Shown: positions 16,576 to 25,849 of the stretch, piece by piece
Layout: each line of letters opens with the position of its first letter
Numbering within the stretch: position 1 is the stretch's first letter
Assembly: GCF_000024165.1 (NCBI RefSeq)
Contig: NC_013194.1
Location: forward strand, 1,426,001 to 1,490,000
DNA from: Accumulibacter phosphatis
GTDB taxonomy: Bacteria; Pseudomonadota; Gammaproteobacteria; Burkholderiales; Rhodocyclaceae
Length of the DNA: 64,000 bases
Direction of reading: 5' to 3'
The notes under the pieces: generated by a model
What the model was told of the DNA's origin: nothing
What the model saw: only the letters and a program-made list of their open reading frames with translations
Databases searched by the model: none
Program-made: the position numbers and the translations under genes

Positions 16576-18006
16576 TCAGAGCAGCGGGCTCATCACCTGC
16601 ACGGCGTTTTCGAGCCAACGGCGCCACTTGGGCCGGGCACGCCAGTGCACCAGTTGCAGCGGTTGTGACCGGGATTCGTACTGGCGCTGCAGCGCCCGCG
16701 TCGCTGCCGAAAACGCTGCGTCGTAGGCGATCAACGAAACTTCGAAATTGAGCTCGAAGCTGCGCAGGTCGAGGTTGACCGTGCCAAAGATCGTGATTTC
16801 CTCATCGACGACCATGCTCTTGGTGTGCAGGAGGCCGCCGTGGAAATGCAGGATCGTGATCCCGACGGCCAGCAGGTCGTCGTTGTAGGCGTTGCTCGCG
16901 TAGCGGACGAGCACCGAATCCACTTTCTCCGGAACGATCAGAATGACACGCACACCGCGCAGGGCAGCCGAGCGCAGCGCCGTTAACAGCGTTTCACCGG
17001 GAACGAAATAGGGGGTCGTCAGCACGATCTCGCGCTTGGCGGCGTAGATCGCAGCGAGCAGCAGCTGTTCGATGTGACGTGTCGTCGCCTGCGGCCCCGA
17101 CGGAAAAATCTGGACGTGGCTGTCACCAGTGGTCGCTAGCCTGGGTGGTGGCGGAGGGGCAAAATTGGCTCCCGTTTGCAGCGCCGTCAGCGAGAGCGAA
17201 ACGGCCTCGAGCACCCAGGCCGCCGGCCCTTCGATGCGGACCATCGCGTCCACCCACTCGCCAACCCCGGCATCCTGCTTGAAGAAATGCGGGTCGGCGA
17301 TATTCATGCTCCCGGTATAGGCGATGCGCCGGTCGATAACCGCGATCTTGCGATGATCGCGCAGGTCCAGACGCACGAACAGCGCGCGCAGCGGATTGAC
17401 CGGCAGGACTTCGACGATGCTGACCCCTGCGTTGCGCAGCCTGGCGAAGGCTTCGCTTCTGAAGAAAGGCCGGCTGCCGAGAGAATCCATCAGGGCAGAG
17501 CAGGGGATCCCTCGCTGTGCAGCACGCACCAGCGCCGCGATGAGGTCGTCAACGAAGCCGCCGGCGCTCCAGATGTAGAACTCGAGATGTACCGAGGTGC
17601 GGGCCGCGTCGATGTCCACAATCAACGCGCGCATGCTCGCTTCGCTGTCGGCCAGCAGTTGCAGTCGATGGCCGCCCATCAGCGGCAGGCCGACCGACCC
17701 GGTGGCGAGCCGGCTGATGCTCTCCGCCCCTGTGGTCAAGGTGCCCGGCGGTACGACGTGCTCTGCGGGAATGCGTCTGGCCCAGCTCAGCACCTGCGGT
17801 TGCAGCGCAATCGCTCGTTGCATCCAGGTCTTGCCGAGACGGCGCTCGCCGATCAGCAGATACACCAGGACGCCGACGGCTGGTATCAGGACGATGAGCA
17901 GCAACCAGGCGAGCGCCGTGCCGTGCGAACTGCGCCGCGAGAAGATTCGCAAGGAGACCGCCAGCAGGACGAAGACATGCAGGACGGTGAGAAAACTGAA
18001 ATCCAT
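16576..18006 (-). CDS. cls: Cardiolipin synthase (PLD superfamily)
   Basis: Inner-membrane phospholipase-D-type enzyme that joins phosphatidyl groups to make cardiolipin. Two N-terminal membrane helices (VLHVFVLLAVSLRIF; WLLLIVLIPAVGVLVYLLIG) are followed by two catalytic HKD motifs: HRKIAVIDRRIAYTGSMN near 225 and HTKSMVVDEEITIFGTVN near 400, each with the downstream Gly-Ser/Thr. At 476 residues it is the normal length for Cls. It stands alone on the minus strand, convergent with the OmpA-type lipoprotein. Confidence 0.92.
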   Translation of the reverse strand: MDFSFLTVLHVFVLLAVSLRIFSRRSSHGTALAWLLLIVLIPAVGVLVYLLIGERRLGKTWMQRAIALQPQVLSWARRIPAEHVVPPGTLTTGAESISRLATGSVGLPLMGGHRLQLLADSEASMRALIVDIDAARTSVHLEFYIWSAGGFVDDLIAALVRAAQRGIPCSALMDSLGSRPFFRSEAFARLRNAGVSIVEVLPVNPLRALFVRLDLRDHRKIAVIDRRIAYTGSMNIADPHFFKQDAGVGEWVDAMVRIEGPAAWVLEAVSLSLTALQTGANFAPPPPPRLATTGDSHVQIFPSGPQATTRHIEQLLLAAIYAAKREIVLTTPYFVPGETLLTALRSAALRGVRVILIVPEKVDSVLVRYASNAYNDDLLAVGITILHFHGGLLHTKSMVVDEEITIFGTVNLDLRSFELNFEVSLIAYDAAFSAATRALQRQYESRSQPLQLVHWRARPKWRRWLENAVQVMSPLL

Positions 18007-18254
18007 GCGCAGGAGTATGAGACTGCCCCCCCAGGCCGGTCAACGACGAGCCCGGCCGATACGCGCATGCTTCGGGCCGAGAGGCGGTCGTCGGCACGAG
18101 TTCTCGCCAACGCCCTGCGCTGGCCGGCAGCGGCGGAGATGCGCCGCGCGGGCCGATTGTGATAGCCTCGCGACACTTGACGGTCGATCCCTTGAGAACT
18201 GCGCGGATCGGCGGCGGCACCCCATCGAGTTTCTTGCCCAGGAGTGCGGTATTC

Positions 18255-18917
18255 ATGGACCCTACGCTGACGCTTTTCATCAGTCTGTTTACCACGCTGC
18301 TGGCGATCATCAATCCACTCGAAGCGATCCCCGTTTATCTCGGCCTGATGGAGAACCGGCCGGAGAGTGAACAGCGGCAGGTGGCGCGCCGGGCCTGCTT
18401 CTACGCGACGCTGTTATCTTTTTTCTTTCTCATCTTCGGCACCCTCCTGCTGAGGGTTTTCGAAGTGCCGCTGAGCATGGTGCGTGTCGTCGGCGGCGTG
18501 ATCCTGACGCGCGTCGGTTTCGAATTGTTCGCACCGCCACCCTCGGGTGGTTTGATTCCCCGCTCCGGCGGCAATGACACGGATGTGGCCTTCGTGCCGC
18601 TGGCGATGCCGATCATGTTCGGCCCCGGGGCGATCGCAACGCTGATCAGCATGGCGTCGACGATCAAGCAGTCGGCCGAGGAACTCATCTATTTCCTGGC
18701 TGCCAGTCTGGCGATCATCGCTTGCCTGGGAACGACCTACATCTCGTTGATCTATGCCAAGCCGATCCTGCGCAAGATCGGTACGCAGGGTATCGACGCC
18801 GCAACGCGAATCGTCGGTTTCTTTGTCGCGGCGATGGGCATGGGCCTGATTTTCAATGGCGCTGTCGAATTCCTCGAGTCGTATCGCTTCGTGGCCAATG
18901 TCGCTGCTCCTCGGTAG
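18255..18917 (+). CDS. MarC-family integral membrane protein
   Basis: 220 residues with about six membrane helices and the family signatures IINPLEAIPVYLGLM (first helix region) and MPIMFGPGAIATLI (middle). MarC proteins (UPF0056) were once thought to affect antibiotic resistance; their transport substrate is still unknown. The ATG at 18255 is preceded by AGGAGTGCGG. A GTG at 18159 would add 32 non-conserved residues. Confidence 0.9.
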   Translation: MDPTLTLFISLFTTLLAIINPLEAIPVYLGLMENRPESEQRQVARRACFYATLLSFFFLIFGTLLLRVFEVPLSMVRVVGGVILTRVGFELFAPPPSGGLIPRSGGNDTDVAFVPLAMPIMFGPGAIATLISMASTIKQSAEELIYFLAASLAIIACLGTTYISLIYAKPILRKIGTQGIDAATRIVGFFVAAMGMGLIFNGAVEFLESYRFVANVAAPR

Positions 18918-18971
18918 TCACGCCCGGAACGTTTGCTTGCACCCTGCGGCTTGGCTTTGTCCTCGGGTGTG

Positions 18972-19002
18972 TGGACAGAACGATGGGTGTGCGGCCTATA
19001 AT
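18972..19002 (+). promoter_or_regulatory. Predicted promoter for the outer-membrane protein gene at 19.07 kb
   Basis: TGGACA (18972-18977) and a perfect TATAAT (18997-19002), 19 bp apart, about 65 bp upstream of the start codon. Confidence 0.5.
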
Positions 19003-19067
19003 TCGCCGTCGCCCGGATGATGAAAACGAGCGCAGCATGACTGATTGACCGCGGGAGGGGATTCAGA

Positions 19068-19928
19068 ATGAAGAGAAGACAAGGTTTCCGGAAGCATGTC
19101 GCCGGCGCCATGCTCGGCGTGCTCGGCCTCGTGGCGATGACGCCCGCCGCGGCTGCCGAGAATCTGCCGGCAGCGAATCGTTTCGATGGGCAGTGGCATT
19201 TCAGTGTTACGCCCTACGCGTGGTTGCCGACCATCTACACGAACGCGTCCCTTACCGGACCATTCGGGATTTCCGGCGGGGTGGACACGGCCATGCACAG
19301 CACGCCCAGCGACTATCTGAAGGACCTCTCCTTCGCCTTCTTCATTGCCGGTGAGGCGCGCAAGGGCGACTGGTCGCTGTTCACCGACTACATCTACATG
19401 AAGTTCAAGGCCCAGGACACCAGCGTACGGACTGTCAGGGGGCCGGCAGGCAGGGTCTCCACGGCGGTCGATCAGGGCAGCACGATGGATCTCAAGTCCA
19501 ACGTCTGGACACTCGCCGGCAGCTACACCGCCTGGCGCCGCGGCGCCTCGTATCTTGACGTGTTCGCTGGTACCCGCTACCTCTATATGAACACATCGCT
19601 CGACTGGAGCGTCAGCGGCGTCGCCGGCCTGCTGCCTGGACGCCAGCGGGCGATCTCGACGAGCGTGAACAAATGGGACGCGATCGGCGGTATCAAAGGT
19701 GAGATCGGCCTCAGCGACGATGGCCGCCTCTTCATGCCTTACTACCTGGACATCGGCTCCGGGTCGAGCAACACGACCTGGCAGGCGGCGGTGGCGCTGG
19801 GCTATCGCTACGGCTGGGGCGATGTGACGCTGGCGCTGCGCAACCTGTCTTACGACTTCAGCAACGGTGGTGACAGCATCGAACCGCGCTTTACCGGGTT
19901 TTCGCTCGGCGCCACCGTCCACTTCTAG
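19068..19928 (+). CDS. Outer-membrane β-barrel protein, 286 aa
   Basis: Signal peptide (GVLGLVAMTPAAAA, cut near residue 30) and then alternating amphipathic β-strands rich in Tyr and Trp (WHFSVTPYAWLPTIY, WSLFTDYIYMKFKAQ, YLDVFAGTRYLYM), ending in a terminal Phe (GATVHF) as expected for BamA-assembled barrels. The pattern WxFxxxPYxWLP is common in uncharacterised barrel proteins. It lies 44 bp upstream of the arylsulfatase gene, so it may form the outer-membrane route for the sulfatase substrate or product (inference). Confidence 0.8.
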   Translation: MKRRQGFRKHVAGAMLGVLGLVAMTPAAAAENLPAANRFDGQWHFSVTPYAWLPTIYTNASLTGPFGISGGVDTAMHSTPSDYLKDLSFAFFIAGEARKGDWSLFTDYIYMKFKAQDTSVRTVRGPAGRVSTAVDQGSTMDLKSNVWTLAGSYTAWRRGASYLDVFAGTRYLYMNTSLDWSVSGVAGLLPGRQRAISTSVNKWDAIGGIKGEIGLSDDGRLFMPYYLDIGSGSSNTTWQAAVALGYRYGWGDVTLALRNLSYDFSNGGDSIEPRFTGFSLGATVHF

Positions 19929-19972
19929 CCTCCAAGGTGTTGATCACGCCCTTACTATCAGAAGAGGTTGAT

Positions 19973-22522
19973 ATGCAACCACGCAGGCGGTTTCTTCTTC
20001 TTGCCGGGTTCCTGGCGACGTCGTTGAGCATCAGCGCTTCAGCGCTCGCGCAACAGGTCACTGGTGTGCTTGGCTCGCCCAGCGCCACGACGACGATCCC
20101 CAACAAGCAACTCCCGGCCCCCGACCCTGCTTTCGGCGGCGTCATCAAGAACGACGCGCTGCAGTCGAAGCCGTGGTGGGCGCCGCGCGTGGTGCCGCCC
20201 AAGGGCGCGCCCAACGTGCTGTTGATCATCACCGACGACGCCGGCTTCGGCGTGCCGAGCACCTTCGGCGGCGTCATCCCGACTCCGACCATGGACCGCA
20301 TCGCCAGCGAAGGTCTGCGCTACAACCGGGTCTTCTCCACCGCACTGTGCTCGCCGACGCGCGCCGCGCTGATCACCGGGCGCAACCACCACTCGGCCGG
20401 CTTCGGCGTCATTTCCGAGCAGTCGACCGGTTTCCCCGGCTACAACAGCATCATCGGCAGGGACAAGGCGACGATCGGCCGCATGCTGCTCGACAACGGC
20501 TATTCCACGGCGTGGTTCGGCAAGGACCACAATGTGCCGGCCTTCGCCGCCAGCCAGGCCGGGCCCTTCGACCAGTGGCCGACTGGCATGGGCTTCGAGT
20601 ACTTCTACGGTTTCATCGGCGGCGACGCCAACCAGTGGGAGCCGAACCTGTTCCGCAACACGACGCAGATCTATCCGTTCCTGGGCAAGCCGCCGGGGAC
20701 CTGGAATCTCATCACGGCGATGGCCGACGAGGCGATCGACTACATGACGCGCATCCATCAGATCGACCCGGAAAAGCCGATCTTCATCAAGTACGCGCCT
20801 GGCGCCACGCACGCGCCGCACCATCCGACCAAGGAATGGGTGGACAAGATCAGTGCCATGCATCTCTTTGACGGCGGCTACGAGAAGCTGCGCGAGACCA
20901 TCTTGGCCAACCAGAAAAAGCTTGGTCTGGTTCCCAAGGATGCCAAGCTGACGCCCTGGCCCAATTCGGTTCTGAAGCCCTGGGATCAGCTCACCGCTGA
21001 CGAGAAGAAGCTGTTCATCCGCCAGGTCGAGGTCTTCGCCGCCTACGCCGCCTACAGCGACAGCGAGATCGGGCGCGTGATACAGGCCTTCCAGGGCCTC
21101 GGCAAGCTCGACAACACGCTGGTCATCTACATCAACGGCGACAACGGCACCAGTGCCGAGGGCGGGCCGATGGGGACCCCCAACGAGGTTGCCTTCTTCA
21201 ACGGCATCGCCGAGATGCCCGCGGAGGTGCAGATGAAGTGGTACGACGTCTGGGGCACCGAGCAGACGTACAACCACATGTCGGCCGGCTGGTCGTGGGC
21301 TTTCGACACACCGTTCGACTGGTTCAAGCAGAACGCCTCGCGCCTCGGCGGCATCAACCAGAACATGGTCGTCTCGTGGCCGGCGCGGATCAAGGACAAA
21401 GGGGCCTTGCGCGAGCAGTTCGTGCACGTCATCGACGTCGTGCCGACCATCCTCGAAGCCGCGGGCATCAAGGCGCCGGAGATGGTCGACGGCATCAGGC
21501 AGGCGCCGATCGAAGGCACCAGCTTCGCCTACACCTTCGACCCGGCTAATGCCAAGGCCGCGTCGCGGCACAAGACGCAGTACTTCGAGATGATGGGCCA
21601 GTGGGCACTCTATGACGACGGCTGGCTGCTCAGCACCAAGGTGAACCGTGCGCCGTGGCAGGCCTTCGGCGCGGCCAACGCCGATCCGCTGAACAATCAG
21701 GAGCTCCAGCTCTACAACCTCGGCAAGGACTTCAACCAGACCGACGACATTGCCGCGCAGAACCCGCAAAAGGTCAAGGAGATGAAGGAGAAGTTCATCG
21801 CCGAGGCGAAGAAGTACCAGGTCTTCCCGCTGGACGCTTCGGTGGCGGCACGCATCGTCGCACCGCGCCCGAACATCACCGCCGGCCGGACGGAATTTGT
21901 CTACACGCGGCCGATGACCGGGCTGCCGCAAGGCGACTCGCCCTTCCTGCTGAACTCCTCCTACACGATCACCGCCGATATTGAGGTGCCGCAGGCCGGC
22001 GCCGAAGGCATGATCCTGACCTCCGGCGGGCGCTTTGCCGGCTACGGCTTCTACCTGCTCAAGGGCAAGCCGGTATTCCTGTGGAACCTGATCGACCTGA
22101 AGCGGGTGAAGTGGGAAGGCCCCGAAGTCCTTGCTCCCGGCCGGCACATGCTGGAGTTCGACTTCAAGTACGACGGCCTCGGCGTCGGCACGCTGGCCTT
22201 CAACAACATGAGCGGCCTCGGCCGGCCCGGCACCGGCACACTCAAGGTGGACGGCAAGGCCGTGCAGACGATCACGATGGACAAAACGCTACCGATGATC
22301 CTGCAGTGGGACGAGAGCTTCGACATCGGCTCGGATACGCTGACCGGCGTGAACGACGCCGACTACAAGCCGCCGTTCCCGCTGACTGCGAAGCTGAACA
22401 AGCTGACGATCAAGGTGGAGCGGCCGCAGTTGTCGCCCGCCGACCTCCACAAGCTCGAGGGTGCGCAAGCCGAGGCGCTCGACGGCAAGCCGCTGACGCA
22501 CGTGCAGCCCGGGCCGCACTAA
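19973..22522 (+). CDS. Exported arylsulfatase, 849 aa
   Basis: Type-I sulfatase that hydrolyses sulfate esters, exported through the signal peptide at residues 1-28. The formylglycine motif is Cys126-Ser-Pro-Thr-Arg, the canonical C-x-P-x-R, within LCSPTRAALITGR. Metal ligands Asp88-Asp89 lie in IITDDAGFG, and a later ligand in YINGDNGTS. It is larger than the usual 450-600 residues; the C-terminal 200 residues form a β-rich extra domain (YTITADIEVPQAGAEGMILT). The ATG at 19973 follows AGAAGAGG; the frame is open a little further upstream. Maturation needs a formylglycine-generating enzyme, and none is encoded in the window. The substrate is unknown. Confidence 0.92.
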   Translation: MQPRRRFLLLAGFLATSLSISASALAQQVTGVLGSPSATTTIPNKQLPAPDPAFGGVIKNDALQSKPWWAPRVVPPKGAPNVLLIITDDAGFGVPSTFGGVIPTPTMDRIASEGLRYNRVFSTALCSPTRAALITGRNHHSAGFGVISEQSTGFPGYNSIIGRDKATIGRMLLDNGYSTAWFGKDHNVPAFAASQAGPFDQWPTGMGFEYFYGFIGGDANQWEPNLFRNTTQIYPFLGKPPGTWNLITAMADEAIDYMTRIHQIDPEKPIFIKYAPGATHAPHHPTKEWVDKISAMHLFDGGYEKLRETILANQKKLGLVPKDAKLTPWPNSVLKPWDQLTADEKKLFIRQVEVFAAYAAYSDSEIGRVIQAFQGLGKLDNTLVIYINGDNGTSAEGGPMGTPNEVAFFNGIAEMPAEVQMKWYDVWGTEQTYNHMSAGWSWAFDTPFDWFKQNASRLGGINQNMVVSWPARIKDKGALREQFVHVIDVVPTILEAAGIKAPEMVDGIRQAPIEGTSFAYTFDPANAKAASRHKTQYFEMMGQWALYDDGWLLSTKVNRAPWQAFGAANADPLNNQELQLYNLGKDFNQTDDIAAQNPQKVKEMKEKFIAEAKKYQVFPLDASVAARIVAPRPNITAGRTEFVYTRPMTGLPQGDSPFLLNSSYTITADIEVPQAGAEGMILTSGGRFAGYGFYLLKGKPVFLWNLIDLKRVKWEGPEVLAPGRHMLEFDFKYDGLGVGTLAFNNMSGLGRPGTGTLKVDGKAVQTITMDKTLPMILQWDESFDIGSDTLTGVNDADYKPPFPLTAKLNKLTIKVERPQLSPADLHKLEGAQAEALDGKPLTHVQPGPH

Positions 22523-22571
22523 GGCTGGCGGAGCGCGGCAGTGCGCATCAGGTGAGTAGAGAGCAAGCGAA

Positions 22572-22601
22572 GCGGCTGGCACCCCGGGTGGCGCCAGCCG
22601 C
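22572..22601 (+). terminator. Terminator-like hairpin after the arylsulfatase
   Basis: GCGGCTGGC (22572-22580) pairs with GCCAGCCGC (22593-22601), 50 bp after the stop; only a short T-run (ATTTC) follows. Confidence 0.45.
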
Positions 22602-22626
22602 GCCCATTTCAAGTTGACGGCGAAAC

Positions 22627-23052
22627 ATGACGAGAAGTACCACGACGTTCCACCTTTGCCTCCTGGCGCTGGGAATCGGCATGCTCCCACCGTCGTCGGT
22701 TGCCCAGACTGGCCCGGACGCCAAGCCGGCAGCCCGCTCCGAATCCGCTTTGGATACCCTCCTGGGGCGCTGGATTCGGCCCGATGGCGGGTATGTCATC
22801 AACATCAGGCGCATAGATGCAGGCGGGAAGCTCGACGCCGCCTATGCCAATCCGCATCCGTTGCCGTTTGCCAAAGCCGAGGCGACGCTCGAAGGCAAAG
22901 TCGTCAAGCTTTTCTTCGAGTTGCGTGCCGGCGGCTACAACGGATCGACCTACTCCCTGACCTACGACCCGGCGGCCGATGTGCTCAAGGGCGTGTATTT
23001 CCAGGCGGTGGCGCAGCAGAAGTTCGACGTCTATTTCATGCGTGCCAGGTGA
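22627..23052 (+). CDS. Secreted hypothetical protein, 141 aa
   Basis: A signal peptide (HLCLLALGIGMLPPSSVAQ) is followed by a small β-rich domain with LLGRWIRPDGGYVINIRRID and the repeated theme LTYDPAADVLKGVYFQAV, resembling lipocalin-like or calycin-type folds. I recall similar short exported proteins beside sulfatase genes, without assigned function. The gene is 104 bp downstream of the arylsulfatase on the same strand and 6 bp upstream of a small lipoprotein gene, so the two small proteins are likely co-expressed. Confidence 0.7.
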   Translation: MTRSTTTFHLCLLALGIGMLPPSSVAQTGPDAKPAARSESALDTLLGRWIRPDGGYVINIRRIDAGGKLDAAYANPHPLPFAKAEATLEGKVVKLFFELRAGGYNGSTYSLTYDPAADVLKGVYFQAVAQQKFDVYFMRAR

Positions 23053-23058
23053 ATCCAG

Positions 23059-23325
23059 GTGATCGTACGCGCACTCTTGCTGCCTTTCCTGCTCGCAAGC
23101 TGCGCCGATAACCTGCTCGTGGGCTTCGGCGAAGACACGAACTACCTGACCTTCAATCACGCGAATTCCGAGAAGGCCATCGCGGACGTGCGCACCAGGG
23201 CCGAAGGGCTGTGCGAGCAGCGAAAACAGGTGGCCATCAAGACGCAAAGCGCCTGCTCGCTGACCAAATGCGCGACCAACTATCAGTGTGTTGATAGCGC
23301 GGAGGTCATCAAGTACGGGCTCTAG
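23059..23325 (+). CDS. Small Cys-rich lipoprotein, 88 aa
   Basis: GTG start at 23059, 6 bp after the preceding stop. Short signal LLLPFLLASC with a lipobox Cys near 15, then a mature part with five further cysteines (LCEQRK, SACSLTKCATNYQC), which suggests disulfides in the periplasm. Family not recognised. Its coupling to the 141-residue secreted protein suggests a shared role near the sulfatase. Confidence 0.65.
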   Translation: MIVRALLLPFLLASCADNLLVGFGEDTNYLTFNHANSEKAIADVRTRAEGLCEQRKQVAIKTQSACSLTKCATNYQCVDSAEVIKYGL

Positions 23326-23429
23326 CGCCCGCTGGGTGGTGTTCCTGTCCAGCGGCTCGATGGTCGACGTGCGCCATGCCGCGCAAGCGGCTCGCCTGTC
23401 CCACGAACGTGGATCGGGAGCGCCCCTTC

Positions 23430-23870
23430 CTAATCGTCGATCGAGTGCATCTTCTGGCCGACGAGCGCGAGAATGGCCGTCGACCAGCCGAACATCAGCA
23501 TCCCGGTCATCGCTTCGAAGCCACCGAACCCCGCCCAGCTTTCCGGCAGCTTGTGGACGTTCGCGCCGAGGGTCGTGTAGTACTGCATCGAGTAGAACAC
23601 CGCCTGCTCGACGCCCGGGACGATCTCCAGCACCAGCAAGGCGAGCGCCCAGACGATGATGCCCGTAAAGTGCGTGAGCACCATGATGCTGACCACGCTG
23701 ATCATGAAGGCCGTCCTGGCGCCGGCATTGTGTGACTTGCGCAGCAGAGGCTTCCCGAAGCGTTCAAAGCTTCGCCGCACCAGGTCCATGCCCAGACCAT
23801 GCACGACGACCGTCAGGGCGATCGGGATGAGGGCGGCAAGAATCTGCCGGCCGTACTCGAACTCATTCAT
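23430..23870 (-). CDS. Channel-like membrane protein with altered selectivity filter, 146 aa
   Basis: Four hydrophobic segments and a pore-type element, YYTTLGANVHKLPESW, resembling the pore loop of two-helix potassium channels (Ion_trans_2). The canonical filter T-V/I-G-Y/F-G is replaced by TTLGAN, so potassium selectivity is doubtful. The last helix is GMLMFGWSTAILALVG. The protein is shorter than usual channels and lacks a cytoplasmic RCK domain. A second protein with a similar element (SYTTIGSD) is encoded at 35.1 kb. Transport role inferred; substrate unknown. Encoded convergently to the preceding small lipoprotein. Confidence 0.7.
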   Translation of the reverse strand: MNEFEYGRQILAALIPIALTVVVHGLGMDLVRRSFERFGKPLLRKSHNAGARTAFMISVVSIMVLTHFTGIIVWALALLVLEIVPGVEQAVFYSMQYYTTLGANVHKLPESWAGFGGFEAMTGMLMFGWSTAILALVGQKMHSIDD

Positions 23871-23993
23871 CACCGCGCGATGGCTTCAGGAATTGCCGCG
23901 GGGAGATCAGGAGGCTTCTCCACTTCCCGCTTGCCGCCACCCGATGCCAACGGCGTGCTGCGCAGCCTCGGGGATTGCCGGCCGGTCGCGCGT

Positions 23994-24716
23994 TCACTCC
24001 GCATCCTTCTCCTTGGGTTCCTTGGCCGGGCAGTTCGTGTCGTAAGTCGTCTGCATCTGCCGCAGCTTGAGCACGCCAAAAAAGACGGTGATCAGCATGG
24101 CGATCACCAGGACCGACACGGTTGCCTTCTCCATGCCGTAGTCGGCCCGGCGATTGGCCGCGGTCGCGACCACGATCAGGCCCAGAATGGCGAGGTTGAT
24201 CGCCCAGTTCATTGGCTTCGGCAGGATGTAGTGCAGGATTCCAAAGCCGGCGAGCTGATAGAGTATGAACGGAATGACCGCAACGGCAGGAAGCAGTTCC
24301 GACGCCCCCAGCGCGACATCGACGGCACCCGGCGCCAGGGCATGCAACAGTCGGCTGTTCGCCAGCTCATGGAAGACCGAGGGAATGGCACAGAGGATCG
24401 AGACGACCGACAGCAGTTCGAGGATAAGCATCCCGCTCCAGGTGCCGACTCGCGACGAATGGTCGGAGCCGGCAATCGTCGATTGCGCGCTGATGAAAAG
24501 CCCGGCGACGATCGCCGCGACGCTGGACAGCATCAGCAGTTCCACCGAAATGCCGAAGCTCGTCGGTTCCCCCGCCTTGAGGAGAAGCAGCGCCAGAAAA
24601 CCGGGTGTGTAGAACATGACGCGCACCAGTCGCGCGCAGACGCGTGCATCACGCTCCGGCGGCAGAACCGGCAGCGCCACGCCATCGCTGCCAATCGTTG
24701 CTCTTTCCTTGCTCAT
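23994..24716 (-). CDS. Polytopic membrane protein, 240 aa
   Basis: Family not recognised. About six to seven hydrophobic helices: FYTPGFLALLLLKA, VELLMLSSVAAIVAGLFISA, GMLILELLSVVSILCAI, LLPAVAVIPFILYQLAGFGI, AINLAILGLIVVATA and VSVLVIAMLITVFFGVL. It has a short basic and acidic N-terminus and a soluble tail with Cys (QTTYDTNCPAKEPKEKDAE). The start at 24716 is set by AAGGAGACTCAC. It is encoded on the same strand as the channel-like gene 124 bp downstream and may share its unit. Confidence 0.65.
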   Translation of the reverse strand: MSKERATIGSDGVALPVLPPERDARVCARLVRVMFYTPGFLALLLLKAGEPTSFGISVELLMLSSVAAIVAGLFISAQSTIAGSDHSSRVGTWSGMLILELLSVVSILCAIPSVFHELANSRLLHALAPGAVDVALGASELLPAVAVIPFILYQLAGFGILHYILPKPMNWAINLAILGLIVVATAANRRADYGMEKATVSVLVIAMLITVFFGVLKLRQMQTTYDTNCPAKEPKEKDAE

Positions 24717-24832
24717 GTGAGTCTCCTTGAAGGGCCAGAAAAACGAGGACACTAGCGTAATACCCGCCCCGTGTCACGCGCCGAAACCAGGGAACCAGGG
24801 TATCCCACAGGCCGAACCTGCAAGTCGTCGAT

Positions 24833-25411
24833 TCAGCGGTCGGCGTGCAGCGTCAGTTCGGCGAGCACGATCAGCGCCAGCAGGGCAGCCAGTGCCGTTC
24901 GGCTCAACGCCGCTTCGCCGGTCCACAGAATGATCGCGACGCCGGAGAAGTTTACGTAGAGCGCGAATTCGCGGGCGAAGTAGCCTCCCCGCGTTTCGCC
25001 CCAGCCGGGTATCAGGGCCGTCGCGAGCCAGCGCACCAGCGGCACGGTCAGCGAGATGCAGAGTACCAGTTCGGTTTTCCACAGCCCCATGTCGGTTGGA
25101 CGGTTGAAGGCGCCGTCGGGGAGCCATGCGTTGGCGTTGTGCAGGTAGCCGATGATGGCCAGGACGGCGAGCATGATCCAGATCGCCAGTTGGTCATCGC
25201 TCGTCAGCGTGCGCAGAGCCGGCGGCTGGGGAATCCGTGGAAAGTAGGCGAGGGCCAGCAGCATGCCCGCCGCGGCGAGAAGGGCAAAGAAAGCTGCGGT
25301 CGCCAGGGGGCCGAACCAGTCGATCCAGTGTACCCACAGGACCACCAGGAATACCGCCACGATACGGGCGATCGCGAGGCGGCGAGGAAGTATGACGACG
25401 GGGATGTTCAT
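24833..25411 (-). CDS. Polytopic membrane protein, 192 aa
   Basis: Family not recognised. Five or so hydrophobic segments including IVAVFLVVLWVHWIDWFG, AFFALLAAAGMLLALAY, AIWIMLAVLAIIGYLHNA, LVLCISLTVPLVRWLAT and ALAALLALIVLAELTL. The ATG at 25411 is the first one followed by membrane-like sequence; the open frame extends to 25561 but that part is Pro/Gly/Arg-rich and not protein-like. It lies just upstream of, and on the same strand as, the 240-residue membrane protein and the channel-like gene, making a run of three membrane proteins. Confidence 0.6.
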   Translation of the reverse strand: MNIPVVILPRRLAIARIVAVFLVVLWVHWIDWFGPLATAAFFALLAAAGMLLALAYFPRIPQPPALRTLTSDDQLAIWIMLAVLAIIGYLHNANAWLPDGAFNRPTDMGLWKTELVLCISLTVPLVRWLATALIPGWGETRGGYFAREFALYVNFSGVAIILWTGEAALSRTALAALLALIVLAELTLHADR

Positions 25412-25849
25412 GCGGCGATGGCGGGAATGTCCTTCTGGCGCCGCCGCGGGCCGAGGACCGGGCAGCGGACCCGGTCTGCCGGGTACAGGTGTCGCCATGA
25501 CGCGGGCCAAATCCAGGGATGGGAAATCCAGCGGCACCGCTGCGCGTATAGGATCCCCCAACGGGCGGCGTCAATCGAGCATCGGACCCACGAACCCCTG
25601 CAAAGTGACCGGAGTCGCCTTTCGTCGGACGCTCGTGGTCGCCAGCCCGTCCGGGCCAGGGCGGGCACCTTGCAGAGGCCGCCATAGCGGTCAGCCGGCA
25701 CCGGGTTAACGGGTTGGCGCAACATCCGTTTCCCGCTGGCTTCGCCTGACGGCCCTGGGCATTCAATGGTATCGTTGTCGTCCCGGAGGCTCGGATCGCT
25801 GATCTGCCCCGTCCTCGAACCGAAAGGCAAGTAAGCCGAGGAAGCCTGC
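25412..25849. other. Gap without a recognised gene
   Basis: 438 bp between divergent genes. Open frames here are Arg/Pro-rich and mutually antisense. It probably holds promoters for both directions, but I see no clear -35/-10 pair. Confidence 0.45.

Noticed and set aside
20039..22147. Minus-strand open frame of 702 codons
   Set aside because: Exactly antisense to the arylsulfatase, composition unlike a protein; the sulfatase has clear motifs.
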